Part shown: positions 35,650 through 47,607 of the stretch, in pieces
How positions within the stretch are numbered: the stretch's first letter is position 1
Layout of the letters: each line of letters starts with the position of its first letter
NCBI GenBank assembly: GCA_946800325.1
Contig: OX326957.1
Location: 23,065,554-23,129,553, forward strand
DNA from: Luzula sylvatica
Lineage: Eukaryota > Streptophyta > Magnoliopsida > Poales > Juncaceae
Length of the DNA: 64,000 nt
Direction: 5' to 3'
Notes under the pieces: model-generated
What the model was told of the DNA's origin: nothing
The model's input: the letters and a program-made list of their open reading frames with translations, nothing else
The model's database searches: none
Position numbers and translations under genes: made by a program

Positions 35650-35958
35650 CGAGACTGATTTTTAGAAAGCAAATGAAAAAAATGGTATTCGGAAGAGATG
35701 AACTTGGTTCATGGGTTCAAGTAAATAATATATTGTTTAAATAATATTATTTTGATATTATAAAAAATAGAAGATAAATGTCATGTCATCAAATAATTTT
35801 GCCACGTCATCATTTAACAGTCTAGTCAGCACTTAACGGATGGAAGGACTTGATTGTACCAAATAAAAGAGTTAAGGGACTTGATTAGTCTAATTAAAAC
35901 GTTAAGGACTTGATTGAACTTTCTCTAAAAGGTAAGGGAGTAAAAACAAACTTTTTTC
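35650..35958 (-). repeat. MULE right terminal inverted repeat
   Basis: Reverse-complement partner of 30678-31018. The inner side (35400-35640) is purine-rich leader of the transposase transcript. Confidence 0.92.
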
Positions 35959-35967
35959 AAAAAAAAA

Positions 35968-36479
35968 TTATTACATATTGTGTTTATATAATTTTAATAT
36001 TTTATTTATTATTCATAAGAACTAACATCATTTAATTTTAAGATAAGCACTTTGAAAATATATTGATAGAAAGGAGGCAAAGTCCATTTTATTGGAAATA
36101 TTTCGTATTCTAAACTTTTTAATAGATCTACAAGACAAATATTTTCTTGGATCTATATTTTTTTCTACAATGTGCAATCTGATGCGGGTCAAATATATTA
36201 TTGACCGACTTACTTTACAATGGTATGTATAGGAAAGACCACAAAACACCAAGAAACCTAAAATACACACTGCTGCAAACAACTTAAGTAACATATTCGA
36301 AATAAAATCCAAATCTGGATTGCAAAAAAGTAACAAATCAGATTGCAATAAAATAAGATGAATCCTTATACAAATTAACAATCAATAAATCGACAAAAAA
36401 AACCCAAATCAACATAAATATCGACAAAAATAAATCCCTATTAGTTACTGATTAGAAGATCTAGCAAAAATATCGACAA
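35968..36479. other. Spacer with unassigned minus-strand reading frame
   Basis: A minus-strand frame at 36381-36028 contains a hydrophobic stretch (MLLKLFAAVCILGFLVFCGL) that resembles a signal anchor, but no family is recognised and no splice partner is visible. The remainder is AT-rich. Confidence 0.25.
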
Positions 36480-36679
36480 ATTTATCACAAACTCTAGCTT
36501 ATTAAAGAATCCATGAGAATAAAACGAAATTTTCAGTCAAAAACACGAAATCCACGGCAAAAAAAACCCACAAAAAAATCCACTTCTCGTTCCTTCTGCC
36601 TGTGTGTCCATGAGTGCTTGTGTGTGCGGGTGAGCGAGAGAAGAGAGGAGAGAGGAGAGAGAACGGCAGCTAGACTTTA

Positions 36680-36729
<50 letters not shown>

Positions 36730-38640
36730 CCTAAATTTATTTATTTTTGAAATAAAAGGGAAAAGTTAATGATGTTATTAATTAGGATTAAGTTTGTGTT
36801 AATTAATTTGTTTATTGATGACAAATTTTATGATAGTTGGTTAGTTAATTTGTTATAATTATTGTTAAATAAGTTAGTAATTATCATGTTAATTTAAGAG
36901 TTCATTACAATGTTTATTAATTAATTAGATATCTAATAAGCTTGTTAATAATAAATTTAAATCCATTAATTATTTTAGCATGTTAATCTTTAATTACAAA
37001 TTGTATCGCGATTGATGTTTTATAGTAAAATTAGGTAAATTCCACGGTCAAATTTATACGATATAGATTTGTAGTTTTCAAATTACCGAATTTTGTAATT
37101 GTTAATCGGGAACCAAATTAATTGGTAGCGAAACAGAATTGCTTATATATGAGAAATTCTCCCCTCCCATTAATTTTTGGATACAAAGGATATGGTGAGG
37201 CCACATCATCGTTCACTGTTCACCCGGAACTGTTCACTGTTGTTCGTACTGTTCACTTCTTTTACTGTTCATCCCGGTTACTGTTCATAGTTTTTTTTTT
37301 TAAATTTGACATATGTCTTGTGTTCTAAATAAAATATTTGAATTTTTCATCGTATTAATAAATATAATTGACATATGTCTTGTGTTCTAAATAAAATATT
37401 TTAATTTTTCATCATATTAATAAATATAATTTGTATACTATAATTTTACTGTTAATAAAATACTATTCACACAAATACTTTTTGTTAATACAATACTATT
37501 CACATAAATTTTTTTTTTTGTGTTTATTATAACAGTTTTGATTGGTACCAAGCAGCATTTTTTTTTGCTTATTATAATATTTTTGATTGGTACCAAGCTG
37601 CGTCTTTTATGTTTTTTTGTTTGTCTTTTTCAGAATTTTATTTTATTTGACATGTTTTGTATTCTAAATAAAACATTTGAATTTTTCTTTTCGAACATAT
37701 GATATGTTTTGAGGAAGAAAAAAATTTGCATTTATTGCATAATACTTGTGACACTATTTAATATCAGATTTTTTTTTTAAATTAAAATTTATGAAGATTA
37801 CTTTTGTTTTGCACTTGTAACGTTTTAGATAAAATTATTATTTTATGATCATAACATATTTTGAAAAATCGCAGCAAAACGCGAGAAATATTTCTATTTT
37901 CTTATCAAATAATATATCAAATAATATATCCCGCAGCGAAATAATATATCAAATAATATATAAAATTATTACTTTTGCTTACTATATTATTTCTTATCAA
38001 ATAATATATCCCGCAGCGAAGCGCGGGCTATTTTCCTAGTATTTTAAATTGGATAACACGCGCTCCCAATTAACTCGTGAGAAAAGTAGAGGGCACAAAC
38101 GCGATAGAAGGCCTATATTTCTATTCTCTCGAGACAAATAGTGCTCATCTGAACATCGAAAAAATAATAACCAACTTGATAACATTGTTAGTTTTCTCTA
38201 ATATCTCGAAAATAATGTTGGATCATTTTTATTCTACAAACCGTGTATATTATTATTGTTGAGGTGTAAATGTGTAATTAGACATATTTATAAGAAAATA
38301 ATTTTATTATTTTGTAAATCATTGAAATGGCATGACTAATTAAAAAAGTATTAGCATTTGAGTACAATCACTGAAGTGGTGTGAGTGTGACTAATACCAA
38401 AATATAACGAAGTTCTAACCACCTCATTACGAAAGTTTCTATGCATAACACTAATTCATCGAAGTTTTCTTTCTCTTTCTCCCGAAAGTGGATGGGGGAG
38501 GGGGACGACCTTGTGCAACCCCCCGGCCCACCTACTCTCCGAAAGGTAATTAGAGGCCATCTGGCCGGCCCGTGAGCACGTTTAGCAAGTTTATGAGATG
38601 CGAAGTGAAATCATTTTGAACTCGGAAATTTTGTTAAGAT
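36480..38640. repeat. Second duplicated block, arm B
   Basis: Partner of 19600-25150. It includes a GA-rich leader-like stretch (36630-36660), an (AT)n tract (36681-36725) and the sequence 36745-37157 and 38040-38640 aligned with arm A. The two halves are separated by a Helitron of about 0.88 kb. Confidence 0.8.
37158..38039 (+). mobile_element. Helitron with duplicated 3' hairpin motif
   Basis: Ends with the hairpin CCCGCAGCGAAGCGCGGG, a short spacer and CCTAG followed by T at 38040. The 5' end is placed at TCTCCCCTCCC from comparison with arm A, where no insertion exists at this site. GGCCACATCATCG near the 5' end recalls the other Helitrons. A 65-bp direct repeat (GACATATGTCTTGTGTTCTA) lies at about 37310-37430. 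The near-terminal AATATATCCCGCAGCGAA is present twice, at about 37920 and 38006. No coding sequence. Confidence 0.75.
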
Positions 38641-38651
38641 TTATATAGAGC

Positions 38652-40230
38652 TTAGGATAATGTTCGCGCTCAACGCGACCATTATGATAATTATATATTT
38701 TTATTTTAATATGGATTTATTTTTTATGGAAACAAAGAGAACATGATTTCAAAATAAAATTATATCATACTATATTGAGATTATTATATTTGTGAGAAAA
38801 GTCTGATATTGGCTCTCAACTTTTTGTTTGTATCATTTATCCCCTCAAAATTTATCTTGGTTCATTGAACTCCTTAACTTTTCATTTAATTTAATGATTT
38901 GACACTTAAATCAAACAAAAATTACGTGACTGCCATATAATATGTTATCTGTTAATTAATGATTTGACACTTAAATCAATTACGTGACTGCCATATAATC
39001 TGATGACACGGCATATGATGTGAAAAATAATCTGATTACAACAAACAAAAATTCCTTACATAAATTTTTTTAATCATGATATATTCCCTCAAATCATATT
39101 CGTGATTTTTTTACTCATCGTGTTTCTCTTTCATGATGAATCAAACTAATAAAAAAAAATTAATAAAATATCTTGTCTTTCTTTACATATCTTTGAATGA
39201 AATTATTTTTTCAAAAATAAACGATCATGCAGTATCACCTCCTAGCACTAGATTAACTTTCATATTCTCAATATGAAAAATTGACTAGATTTGAAATATA
39301 ATAATGCAAGGAGAAGATGTTGTATATTTTTGGAAAATTAATTTCATGGAAAATATGTCAAGAAAGACACGAATTTTTATTGAAATATTTTTGTTAGTTT
39401 GATTCGTTATGTAAGGAAAACACAAGGAGAAAAAATCATGCTATGATTTGAGAAGATATATCATATGATTAGAAAAAAATATAATTATGATATATATCAT
39501 ATTTTTAAATTATTTTATTTTTTCACATCATATATCAAGTCATTTAAGTCATCAGTTAAATGAACCAATGAATTTGAGGATCTAAGTGATTCAAACAAAA
39601 GGTTGACGGGATCAATATCGGAATTTTTTCTTTATTTTATAACATATCTAATTATGATCATCTATAAATTTTATAATTAAATACATATATTAGTACCATG
39701 ATATAACTATATTTCAGATATAATACAATTTTACAAACAAAAAACATGACAATATTATATCATTGTTATTCGGAATAGTTCAAGTAATAATAAACGTAGA
39801 AGTAACGAACCATACAACATGTATGTAACAACATATATGTAAGATTTGCGCGTCATTGATTATATAATACTAACAAAACTTTTATTTCATACAAAAATAC
39901 AATTAATTGGTTCAAAATTACATTAAATATTTAGAATTATGAGCAAATTGTCTTGTAGTGATGAGCATAACGTTAACATAAAATAATTAAATTTTATTTA
40001 ACAAAACAACATAATTAGAATTTTTTTTAAAATTAATATCATATGATATTTTCAATTTAGGTATCTAAAAATAAGAATAATATTATAGATACGTTTTAAA
40101 AGTTTAAGCAGTTATTTGTGTTAGGCAAATTTTTATTTTTAATATATTCTATCAGTTTAAGAAATTATTTGTGTCCGGTAAATTAATATTTTTTAATTTT
40201 ATTATTTTTTGAAAAAAAAATAACATGAAA
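38652..40230 (-). mobile_element. Probable Helitron, minus strand, 5' end undefined
   Basis: On the minus strand the 3' end shows a hairpin GGTCGCGTTGAGCGCGAAC followed by ATTATCCTAA (a CTRR ending) at 38652. The block 40035-40230 is the inverted homologue of 18900-19120 in the Helitron at 18113. The 5' end was not located; the stretch 40230-40507 is AT-rich with no feature. A foldback element is nested at 38794-39630. Confidence 0.5.
38794..39630. mobile_element. Non-autonomous element with ~120-bp TIRs
   Basis: The left end GAGAAAAGTCTGATATTGGC and the reverse complement of the right end (GAAAAAATTCCGATATTGAT) match along TTTTGTTTG.ATCA, TTGGTTCA and further. Terminal composition is like the MULE at 30678, but no 9-bp target duplication is readable. 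A 45-bp direct duplication (TTAATGATTTGACACTTAAA) lies at about 38890-38985. No coding sequence. Confidence 0.6.
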
Positions 40231-40515
40231 CTTTTTTAGTAAGAAATACAATTATAACGAAATCTTTGCAATTATAGTTCTTGGGAACACTAATAATTAT
40301 ATTTGTAAGTAATTATATTATTTTTGTATTATATTTTTTACATAATTGTATTTATAATTGTAAATTAGAGAAAAAATATTAGAAATATGATAATATAAAA
40401 CTCAAAATAAATAGAAAAATTAAATGAATATATATCTTAATTTTGAACAATTAGATTTTAAAAAGGAAAAATTAAATCTTATTAAGAATAGGGAAAATAT
40501 ACTTTTCCCGCCAGC

Positions 40516-41532
40516 CAATGTTGTAAAAAACGGCGTTTTACGGTGAAAAACTGTCAAAAAAGGTGTTACGGTGGAAAACCGTACCGTTTTTTGCAAGACG
40601 GTGGAGAAAAACGGTCAACCGTTTTTTTTACGTGTTTGACCGTTTTTTTCAGTCCAAAACGTTTTTCGGTCCGTATTTCGGTCGTTTTTTGCAACAAAAT
40701 AGTTGGGCTTTTGTTTTTCTATAGTTTTTTTAAGCCTTTTTTGTCCAGCCCAATATTTTTTGGCCTCCTCTTTTTTTTCTTACTCATCTTTTTCTGAAGG
40801 GCTCATCTCTCTCGCACGCTTCTCACGCTTCTCACGCACGCCTCTCTCCTCTTTTTTCTTCTCTCTCAGAGTCAGGGCTCATCTCGCGACTAGGGTTTAG
40901 TAGGGCTTCTCTCCTCGACAGGGCAGGGCTTCTTTTCTCCGCGACTGGCGACAGGGCAGGGACAGGGTACGGCGACTGCTTCTCTCCGCGACAGGGCAGT
41001 TCTCTCTTCTCTCGACAACTTCGCGACAGAAAACTTCTCTCTTCAATTCTGGTATGTTTTGAATTTGAATTTGATTTAATTCAATTCGATTCGATTCGAT
41101 TATGATTTAATTCGATTCGATTCGATTTTTATTTAATTCGATTCAATTTTTGTTTTTGAAATTCAATTCTGACTCAATTTTGGTTTAATTTATGAATTTG
41201 AAATTCAACTTTGATTCAATTATTAATACCCCATCCTCTCCAGTTTTTTTGTTACATGCTGGCCTCTATTGTTGTTTAATCTGCTATCTGTATTATTATG
41301 TTAGTTCGATCATGTATTATTAATACCCCATCCTCTTCAATTCTGGTGATATTTTGTTTTACTATTAAAAAATTATTTTTATATATATATTTTTTGTTTT
41401 ATCTCCAAATTTTAATGAAAATATTACCATTTTTGGATTACCGTTTTTTTACCGTTTTACGACCATTTTACGGTTAGTACACTAAAACGGTGCCGGACCG
41501 TTCCGTCCCGTATCCCGTCATTTACAACATTG
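40516..41532. mobile_element. Non-autonomous hAT element with AAAACGGTTTT iterations
   Basis: Termini CAATGTTGTAAA and TTTACAACATTG are perfect inverted repeats. The 8-bp flanks CCGCCAGC (40508-40515) and CCCCCAGC (41533-41540) match at 7 of 8. The ends iterate ACGGTTTTTTACCGT-type motifs. The core (40800-41050) is a GC-richer CTCTCGCGACAGGGCAGGG-type repeat, followed by a run of AATTCGATTCGATT. It is inserted at the edge of the foldback element 41533-42481. Confidence 0.88.
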
Positions 41533-42481
41533 CCCCCAGCATCAAAAAAAGAGCCTTGATGAGGTGGCAAAAGGGGGGTTTAAGTGAGGTTAAGTGGGTT
41601 GTTTAGCCTCTATAATTGACTCGATTAAATATTAATTGACCTTTTATTTGAATTGACCCGTCAATTAACATGTACCAATATTTTTTTTTTTGAGTAAATT
41701 TGGAAAAGGTTTGAAGCCCTCTTTCCAAACAAATAAATTAATAAAGGAAAATTATCCACAGTTACAATTATCTTTTTACATCTAACATTGCCAAATCAAT
41801 TACTAAACAATCAAAATGGCATATAGTAAAAGAAATAAAAAATTTGTAACTCTTAAGAAAAACACGGCCCAATATCTCTTTAGCAAGTGAATAAGCCCAC
41901 ACTTTTTCCACTTATCTTCACTTTATTTTCCTGCCATGCTTGAACCGAGTCCACCTCGATTATATCCCTGCTCTTATCTCCTTCTCTTTCTCTACCACAC
42001 GACCGAAGACAAAACTTGTCTTCCCAGTTTGTCTGCTCAGAGTAGGTTTTCGCCTCCATGGCTCTATACCTCTCCAGTCTCAAATCGCTATTTCACTCGC
42101 ATTATCTTCGTTACTGGTATCAATCTCTCTTCTTCTTACTCTGATTCTCATTATCTCCCAATCATTTCTGATTTCTTCAATTAAATCTCTACCTTCTTTA
42201 TTGTTCGAGGTAAACGCCCTTCTGCAACGTTCTCTCCAAACGACATACAAGTAAATCGCTAAAAGTTGGGAGCTTTCTGCTTTTGTGGATTTTTCCTTGA
42301 CTTTCTGCAGCATCTCATCCACGACTAGGTTAAGGTCAGGAAGATCGGCGTGTACCAATATTAAATGTTATAAATTATTTACTTGTTAATTAATATTTAA
42401 TCGAGTCAATTAGAGAGGCTAAACAACCCACTAAACTCCCTTTTGCCACCTCATCAAGGACGTTTTTTTGATGTTGGGGGG
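41533..42481. mobile_element. Foldback element interrupted by a hAT element and a LINE
   Basis: Inverted arms 41533-41640 and 42385-42481 share GATGAGGTGGCAAAAGG and GTTGTTTAGCCTCTATAATT with their complements. Without the LINE at 41683-42350 the element is only about 280 bp. The hAT element at 40516 sits at its left terminus. Its own target duplication is not readable. Confidence 0.8.
41683..42350 (-). mobile_element. 5'-truncated L1-type LINE
   Basis: Target duplication TGTACCAATATT at 41671-41682 and 42351-42362. On the minus strand it ends in an A tract preceded by a stem-loop (GTTTGGAAAGAGG ... CCTTTTCCAAA). The 5' part (42358-42080) translates to LAIYLYVVWRERCRRAF, the C-terminal tail of LINE ORF2 after the reverse transcriptase. 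The remainder is 3' UTR. Inserted inside the foldback element. Confidence 0.88.
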
Positions 42482-42642
42482 CTGAATATATAACCCCTTA
42501 AGAATATGGTTTATTGAATATCCGAAAAAAATATTTTTAATTTTCAGAAAAGTTTTTTAACTTTTCATTAAGAATTTCCAAAAGGAAAAAAAAATACCTT
42601 TGGAACAACGAATAGTCAAAAGGAAGGAGGGTAGAGAGGAGC

Positions 42643-44110
42643 ATGAGAGTGGCCATTGGAGTACTGAAAAGAGCGAGAGAATCTCATATGCTACCCTCTT
42701 CTCTTTGTCCAATCACTGCCCTCTCTTCTTCCAGCTCCGCCCGATTATCTCGTGCCCCCACCGCCTCCTTCTCTGCCTCAACTACCACCGCCATGTCGAA
42801 GCCGATACAAGAGCAGAAGAAGGCCGTACGTTCTGATATTCGGCAAGCTCTGAAGGCGTTCTCTCCAGATCAGAGATCCCAAGAAGGTAAGGAAGTCTCC
42901 GCCATGTCGTGCTTTGATATTGGTATCGTAATTTTGATATTGGTTTGGGTCTTTCACAGACTTGGCTATTCAAAATGCTGTTTTGAATTCGTCTTGGTTT
43001 AAATCAAGCACGAGACTTTGTGCTTATATAAGCTGCCAGTCTTTGCGGGAAGTTGATACTTCAAGAATTTTAGCTGAAGTCCTCGCATGCTCCGATTCTG
43101 GTTCGTCAATTTTATTTTCTGAGCTAAATTGGGCTAAATTGAGTCTCAATTCCAGAACTTTGTATTTCAATAGAAGTTAATTTGGGGCTTAATTAGCTAA
43201 TTTGTTTTGGTTATTTTGAGTAAAGAACTGCAAGGAGAAGAAAAGAAGGAACTTTATGTACCTCGAGTGGAGGATAAGAATAACAATATGCGTATGTTCA
43301 AAATAACCACTATGGACGACTTGGTATCGAATTCGATGAATATTTTAGAGCCATCTCCTTTGGATAATATGGGAAATCCACGCGAAGATGGTACTAATAT
43401 TTTACATCTATTTTCAATTAATATTTTTTCGTGGGCATTTCGTTAATTTTGTGAACTTTTTGTTGTAGTTATGTCCGCACCGCATCCAATCGATCTCTTT
43501 CTTCTACCTGGTAATTCAAAATATATTCAAGAATTTGTTTATTTAATATACTTTTCTTTTCATTTTGTTATTTATATATATATTTTTTTTTTGTATAGGG
43601 GTTGCTTTTGATAAGCAAGGTAGAAGGCTTGGTCGAGGTGGAGGGTATGTTAATTTTTAACACCTTATTTTTTTCTTTTTTATTGAACCCTTTTTTTAGC
43701 AATATACGACTCTTAATTTTTCATATGTTTATTGTAAAATAAAGGTTCTATGATGTGTTCTTGAAGAAATATAAGGACCGTGCTTTAGAGAATAATTGGA
43801 ATCAGCCTCTCTTAGGTAACTAGACTTGTCTATATTTAATTGGAATATTTGAACAATAAATAAATTATGTCGATATATACGAAATTGTTTGCAATTCCGA
43901 CAATAATGCTGGTTTTTTCTTTGCACTTTTCAATGCATGAATTTTTATATGTGTATTTCTTTATTTCGTGCAGTTGCTCTTGCATATTCGGTCCAAATAT
44001 TGGAGGAGAATATAATTCCTATGACCCCTAACGATATTCCAATCGATGCAATTGTTTCTCCAAATGGCCTTATTCCGATAAGCTCTAATGCAAAAGACAA
44101 TATCTGTTAG
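42643..44110 (+). CDS. 5-FCL: 5-formyltetrahydrofolate cyclo-ligase, mitochondrial type
   Basis: Catalyses the ATP-dependent conversion of 5-formyl-THF to 5,10-methenyl-THF, recycling folate stores in mitochondria. Seven exons, 42643-42886, 42960-43100, 43226-43390, 43469-43510, 43599-43644, 43745-43815 and 43974-44110, join in phase with GT-AG introns to give 281 residues, close to the Arabidopsis enzyme. The first ATG is used because it supplies an Arg/Ser-rich presequence (about 50 residues) that fits mitochondrial import; MSKPIQEQKK (42793) would be the mature-like start. Conserved blocks: WFKSSTRLCAYISC, REVDTSRIL, LYVPRVEDKNNNMRM, SMNILEP, FLLPGVAFDKQGRRLGRGGG (substrate/nucleotide-binding signature) and MTPNDIPIDAIVSPNG. 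The exon 3 acceptor (TAAAG at 43225) is the least certain junction. Converges on the GTD-binding gene. A decayed exon 3 copy lies at 10811. Confidence 0.95.
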
Positions 44111-44429
44111 GATTTTTTTACAAACTTTTCTCTTTTGTGTTCATGACCAAATTTGTACCATATTTTCCCTATTTTGAATAAAGATATTTATAACTTGTTG
44201 ATGAATACACACACGAGTACTTCATTAACCATATAAATTTTTTGTTATGATGCACATTTTTGAAAATGTCAAAAGCACCACTCTTTTTCAAGGTAGCAAG
44301 TAGTACTTTTTCTTATTAATATGCACATCACGAACATTATTATTGTCTCTATTCTCCAATAAGTCCTCATTATTTTTCTTATTAATCTCATCGGAAGCAT
44401 ACTTCTAGGAACTCTTTATATCAAAAGAA
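44111..44429. other. Convergent intergenic region between 5-FCL and GTD-binding gene
   Basis: 319 bp between two stop codons on opposite strands, AT-rich, presumably both 3' UTRs and poly(A) sites (an AATAAA lies at about 44177). No other feature. Confidence 0.6.
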
Positions 44430-45311
44430 CTATAGTTCCGAACTCGGCGTGCTCGTGAATTTCTCAGTTGCGACCACGTCTTTTTCCTGAATTTGCACAT
44501 CTGTTTTATGTCCAATTGTATGTGCATTCATCGTATCATTCATAGAATTCCCATCTTGCCCTTCATTCCCCATCAAGCCGAATATTTGTGCATACGCCTC
44601 TACCACCTTTTCCAAAACATGTTTCTCTCTTTCTCGACGAATCAAAATATCCTCGAGAATTTCAATCTCTTCTTCTTCGTGTTTGGACTTCCCTTCCGCA
44701 ACTGCGCGATATTGTCGCGCCTCCATTTCGATGGCCACTTTCTCTTCCTGGAGGCGAAGAATCATCGCCATTGCTTCTTCCGCTGCTGATGCTGCCGCCC
44801 TTCTTTCCTCTTTTAGCTCACGATGCAAGGTCGCGTGCGCGGATTTCTCATCCATGAGAGCATTTTGCAAGTTTTTTGTCGTCCTAGCGGTTTCGTCGCC
44901 TTCCAAGTTGGCATCTGTTTTTTCTGCCACCTCGACATTTTCCATATAACTCGTAACCGCTCCTCATAAAAAAGAAGCAAATAACAACCAAAAGGAATAT
45001 ATACCTGAATCGAGGGATAAGGTGCTCTCTCGGCGAAACGACTCGTCCTCACTGACCTCGCGATGTGAACTTGGTCCCGTTTCCACCGCCTCGTCCTCCA
45101 ATTGGAGCACACGACGTACATTCAAAACCCTCCTCGTGGAAACATTGAGTAAAAATGTGTCCAATCGAATGAGGAGAGCATTAACTGGCTCGATGATCGA
45201 TTTCCAGAAGAAGGTTACCGTGGCAAAACCAAGAAAGAGAAAAGCAATGAATAGATCTACATAACTTAAAATCAGCGAATAAAATCCTTGCAAAGTTCGA
45301 CCTATTGCCAT
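44430..45311 (-). CDS. GTD-binding (DUF593) domain protein, short MyoB-like
   Basis: Two exons on the minus strand, 45311-45005 and 44959-44430, with a 45-bp GT-AG intron in phase, giving 278 residues. The N-terminus (residues 10-40, LILSYVDLFIAFLFLGFATV) is a membrane anchor. The second exon holds the GTD-binding domain: LHRELKEERRAAASAAEEAM then MILRLQEEKVAIEMEARQY, a heptad-rich coiled coil. In characterised plant members (MyoB proteins) this domain binds the globular tail of class XI myosins on vesicle membranes; that role is inferred here. The protein is shorter than typical MyoB proteins. The acceptor was chosen at GAGGAG/CGGTTACG because the next AG would break the frame. The 5' 106 bases and upstream region are duplicated at window position 1-106. 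Confidence 0.85.
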
Positions 45312-47032
45312 AATTTGTTTTTCGAAGAAAAAGAAACAAATCGCTTGATCGTTTCTTTTTTATGTTTATCTTTTCAGGGGTAAATCTAGTTTTAGTTCCT
45401 TTGAACGCACAATATTTTTCTATATTTGGTCTTTAGATAACTATCATATCTCAAGAACGGGTATTACCGTCACGAGAAGTTAACTAACGTACCGGATAAG
45501 AGATAATTATTCAAAAAATATAAACAAACATTTTCTTTTTTATATCATAAAAGATGTTTTAAATTGTAATACAATGAAATTTCACAAATTTGATAAAAGT
45601 TTTTCTATACCAAAGCATTTCATTCTCGGGTTATAAACCACAATTTGAAATCCCGGGTATATAATCTGGACTTAAATTTCCATTTTTTAAGGCAATAGGA
45701 GGTTTTAACGGATATGTCTCCCTCGTATCAATATGCATTTGTTTCGGATATTATTCGAATCCGAAATTATCACAGACAATTCTATTTTCCTATCAGAACA
45801 TGCGAATAAATATATATCCACCAGTATATTCATTACTCATAATCAATAAATATTAACTTTATTTCAAATATTCAAAATTTCAAAAATAATTGGTAAAAAT
45901 AAGACCTTCAACTAATTGAAATATCATAAATATTCACACATAAAATATTCGGCATGTTGAAATTATTTATAAGAAATTTTAGCTAATTCAAATATCACAG
46001 ATGACTCGCAAAATATCCAAATAAGTTAAATATTGCAGATATTGAATTAAACCAAAATTTTAAAAACATCCAAAATATTTTTAAAATCGCGTATCTTCAA
46101 GAGCCTAATAATTTTCTGTCACTCGCGATATTTCTAATTACAAAATAAGAATTTGCAAAACAAGTTTATTTAAGATTACAAAATAACATAAAACGTAGAA
46201 ATTTCAATGTTCAAAATAACATAAAACATAGAAATGATTCAAGGATCACATATTAAAATAACACGTAAAATAAAATAAGATTTATGAAAAAAGATAAACA
46301 TAAAATAATTTTAGTAATTTAGATTAAGAAAAAAAATATATATTTATAACTTCTGATACTGATTCGTATTATTTGCAAGGAGTATCTGTATATTACTACT
46401 TTTATATCCTTATTCAGGGCCGGTCCGTGGACATCAATTTGGACCGAGACACCAAATTAAAAAATAGTATTATATTTTACGTTTATATTATGTTTAAATG
46501 TTGATGTTAACACTCAATTGGTGAAGCATACGTATTAAACATTTATATTATGTTTAAATGTTGATGTTAACTCAATTGGTGAAGTAATACGTATTAAACA
46601 TCTGTATTACTACTTTTTAATCATCACGATAGTTAAATGGGTAAATCAATATACGATGAACAATTAGTTAATAATTAACATATTAATTAAATGATAACTA
46701 ATACATACCAAACAATTAGTAATTAATCAATATACGATGAACATTCATTTGAATTAATAAATACAAAATAATACCATTTGATTGTTAATACGACATTTAA
46801 CTCTCCTTTGTCGTTGTTGGCGTGGTCCAAAATCGACATTTTTTTCGGTGTTGCCATGGCCTAAACGATTTTCGACATTTTCCCCTTGCTTGGCCGTCTT
46901 GTGGAGCACTACTTTTGGCGTGGTAGTCTCGTCGTGACTTTGAACGTTGAAGTGGTGGGTGATGAAGCTCAAGAATTGACCTCCAATGGTGGAGCTCAAA
47001 AATGATACTCATGTGGTTTGTGAAAAAATGTT

Positions 47033-47607
47033 AGGGTTCCATTTGGATGGGGTTGAGTAGAGGTGAGAGATGGGGAGGAGGAGGAGGAGGAGGAGGAGGG
47101 AGGGTAGGAAGGCGAGAAGGGGGAGGGGCGGTAACAGTCATTAACATAATAAATCTATATATTTTGTATCCAGTTCTTTTTTTAATTTTACAATTTTCCC
47201 ATAATTATCAATCCTACATGAAAATATCTTTTTCCCTTAATATTTTTTAATTAGCATCAATTTAATTAGTATACGATAAATAATAATAAGATTATTTTTT
47301 GGGAAATTTTGTTTACTAGACAAATATAAAGTGGGAATTATAAAAATAGCCATCTTAATTTTCAAATTGCAAAAATAACATCCTCGAGATGTATATGACT
47401 GATTTTGCTTTGTTACATTACTCCATATTGCATCCTTATTTCCCACCCAGATTTATATTGTTTAAATAAATCAATATTATATTTGAATGTTAAATATTAA
47501 ATCTTAAAAAATCAAACTTTTTGTAAAAAAAATGCTTGCCCATTAAAAATGTTTCATATCATAAAATTATATATCTCGAAATATTTTAAATATAAAAATG
47601 AATTTTA
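47033..47607. other. Arm-2-specific segment with (GGA)n
   Basis: Absent from arm 1 at 6398/6399. Begins TTCCATTTGGATGGGGTTGA and includes a G-rich GGAGGAGGAGGAGGAGG run (47075-47105). The rest is AT-rich. No target duplication, so it could be an insertion in arm 2 or a loss in arm 1. Confidence 0.6.

Larger units (their letters stand above)
30678..35958 (-). mobile_element. Complete MULE with long TIRs, transposase and captured host exon
   Basis: A 5281-bp element with terminal inverted repeats of roughly 0.3 kb beginning GAAAAAAGTTTGTTTTTAGT on the left and, as reverse complement, GAAAAAAGTTTGTTTTTACT on the right. It is bounded by a 9-bp target duplication of nine A residues (30669-30677 and 35959-35967), the length typical of Mutator-like elements. 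It carries a mudrA-like transposase on the minus strand (32721-35169), a captured sugar-transporter exon on the plus strand (31953-32098), a nested LINE tail (31609-31840) and a (TC)n microsatellite (31245-31299). Self-encoded transposase plus gene capture in one element is less common than non-autonomous Pack-MULEs. Confidence 0.93.

Noticed and set aside
44493..44949. Plus-strand frames opposite the GTD-binding gene
   Set aside because: Shadows of the minus-strand coding exon, which has clear coiled-coil homology.
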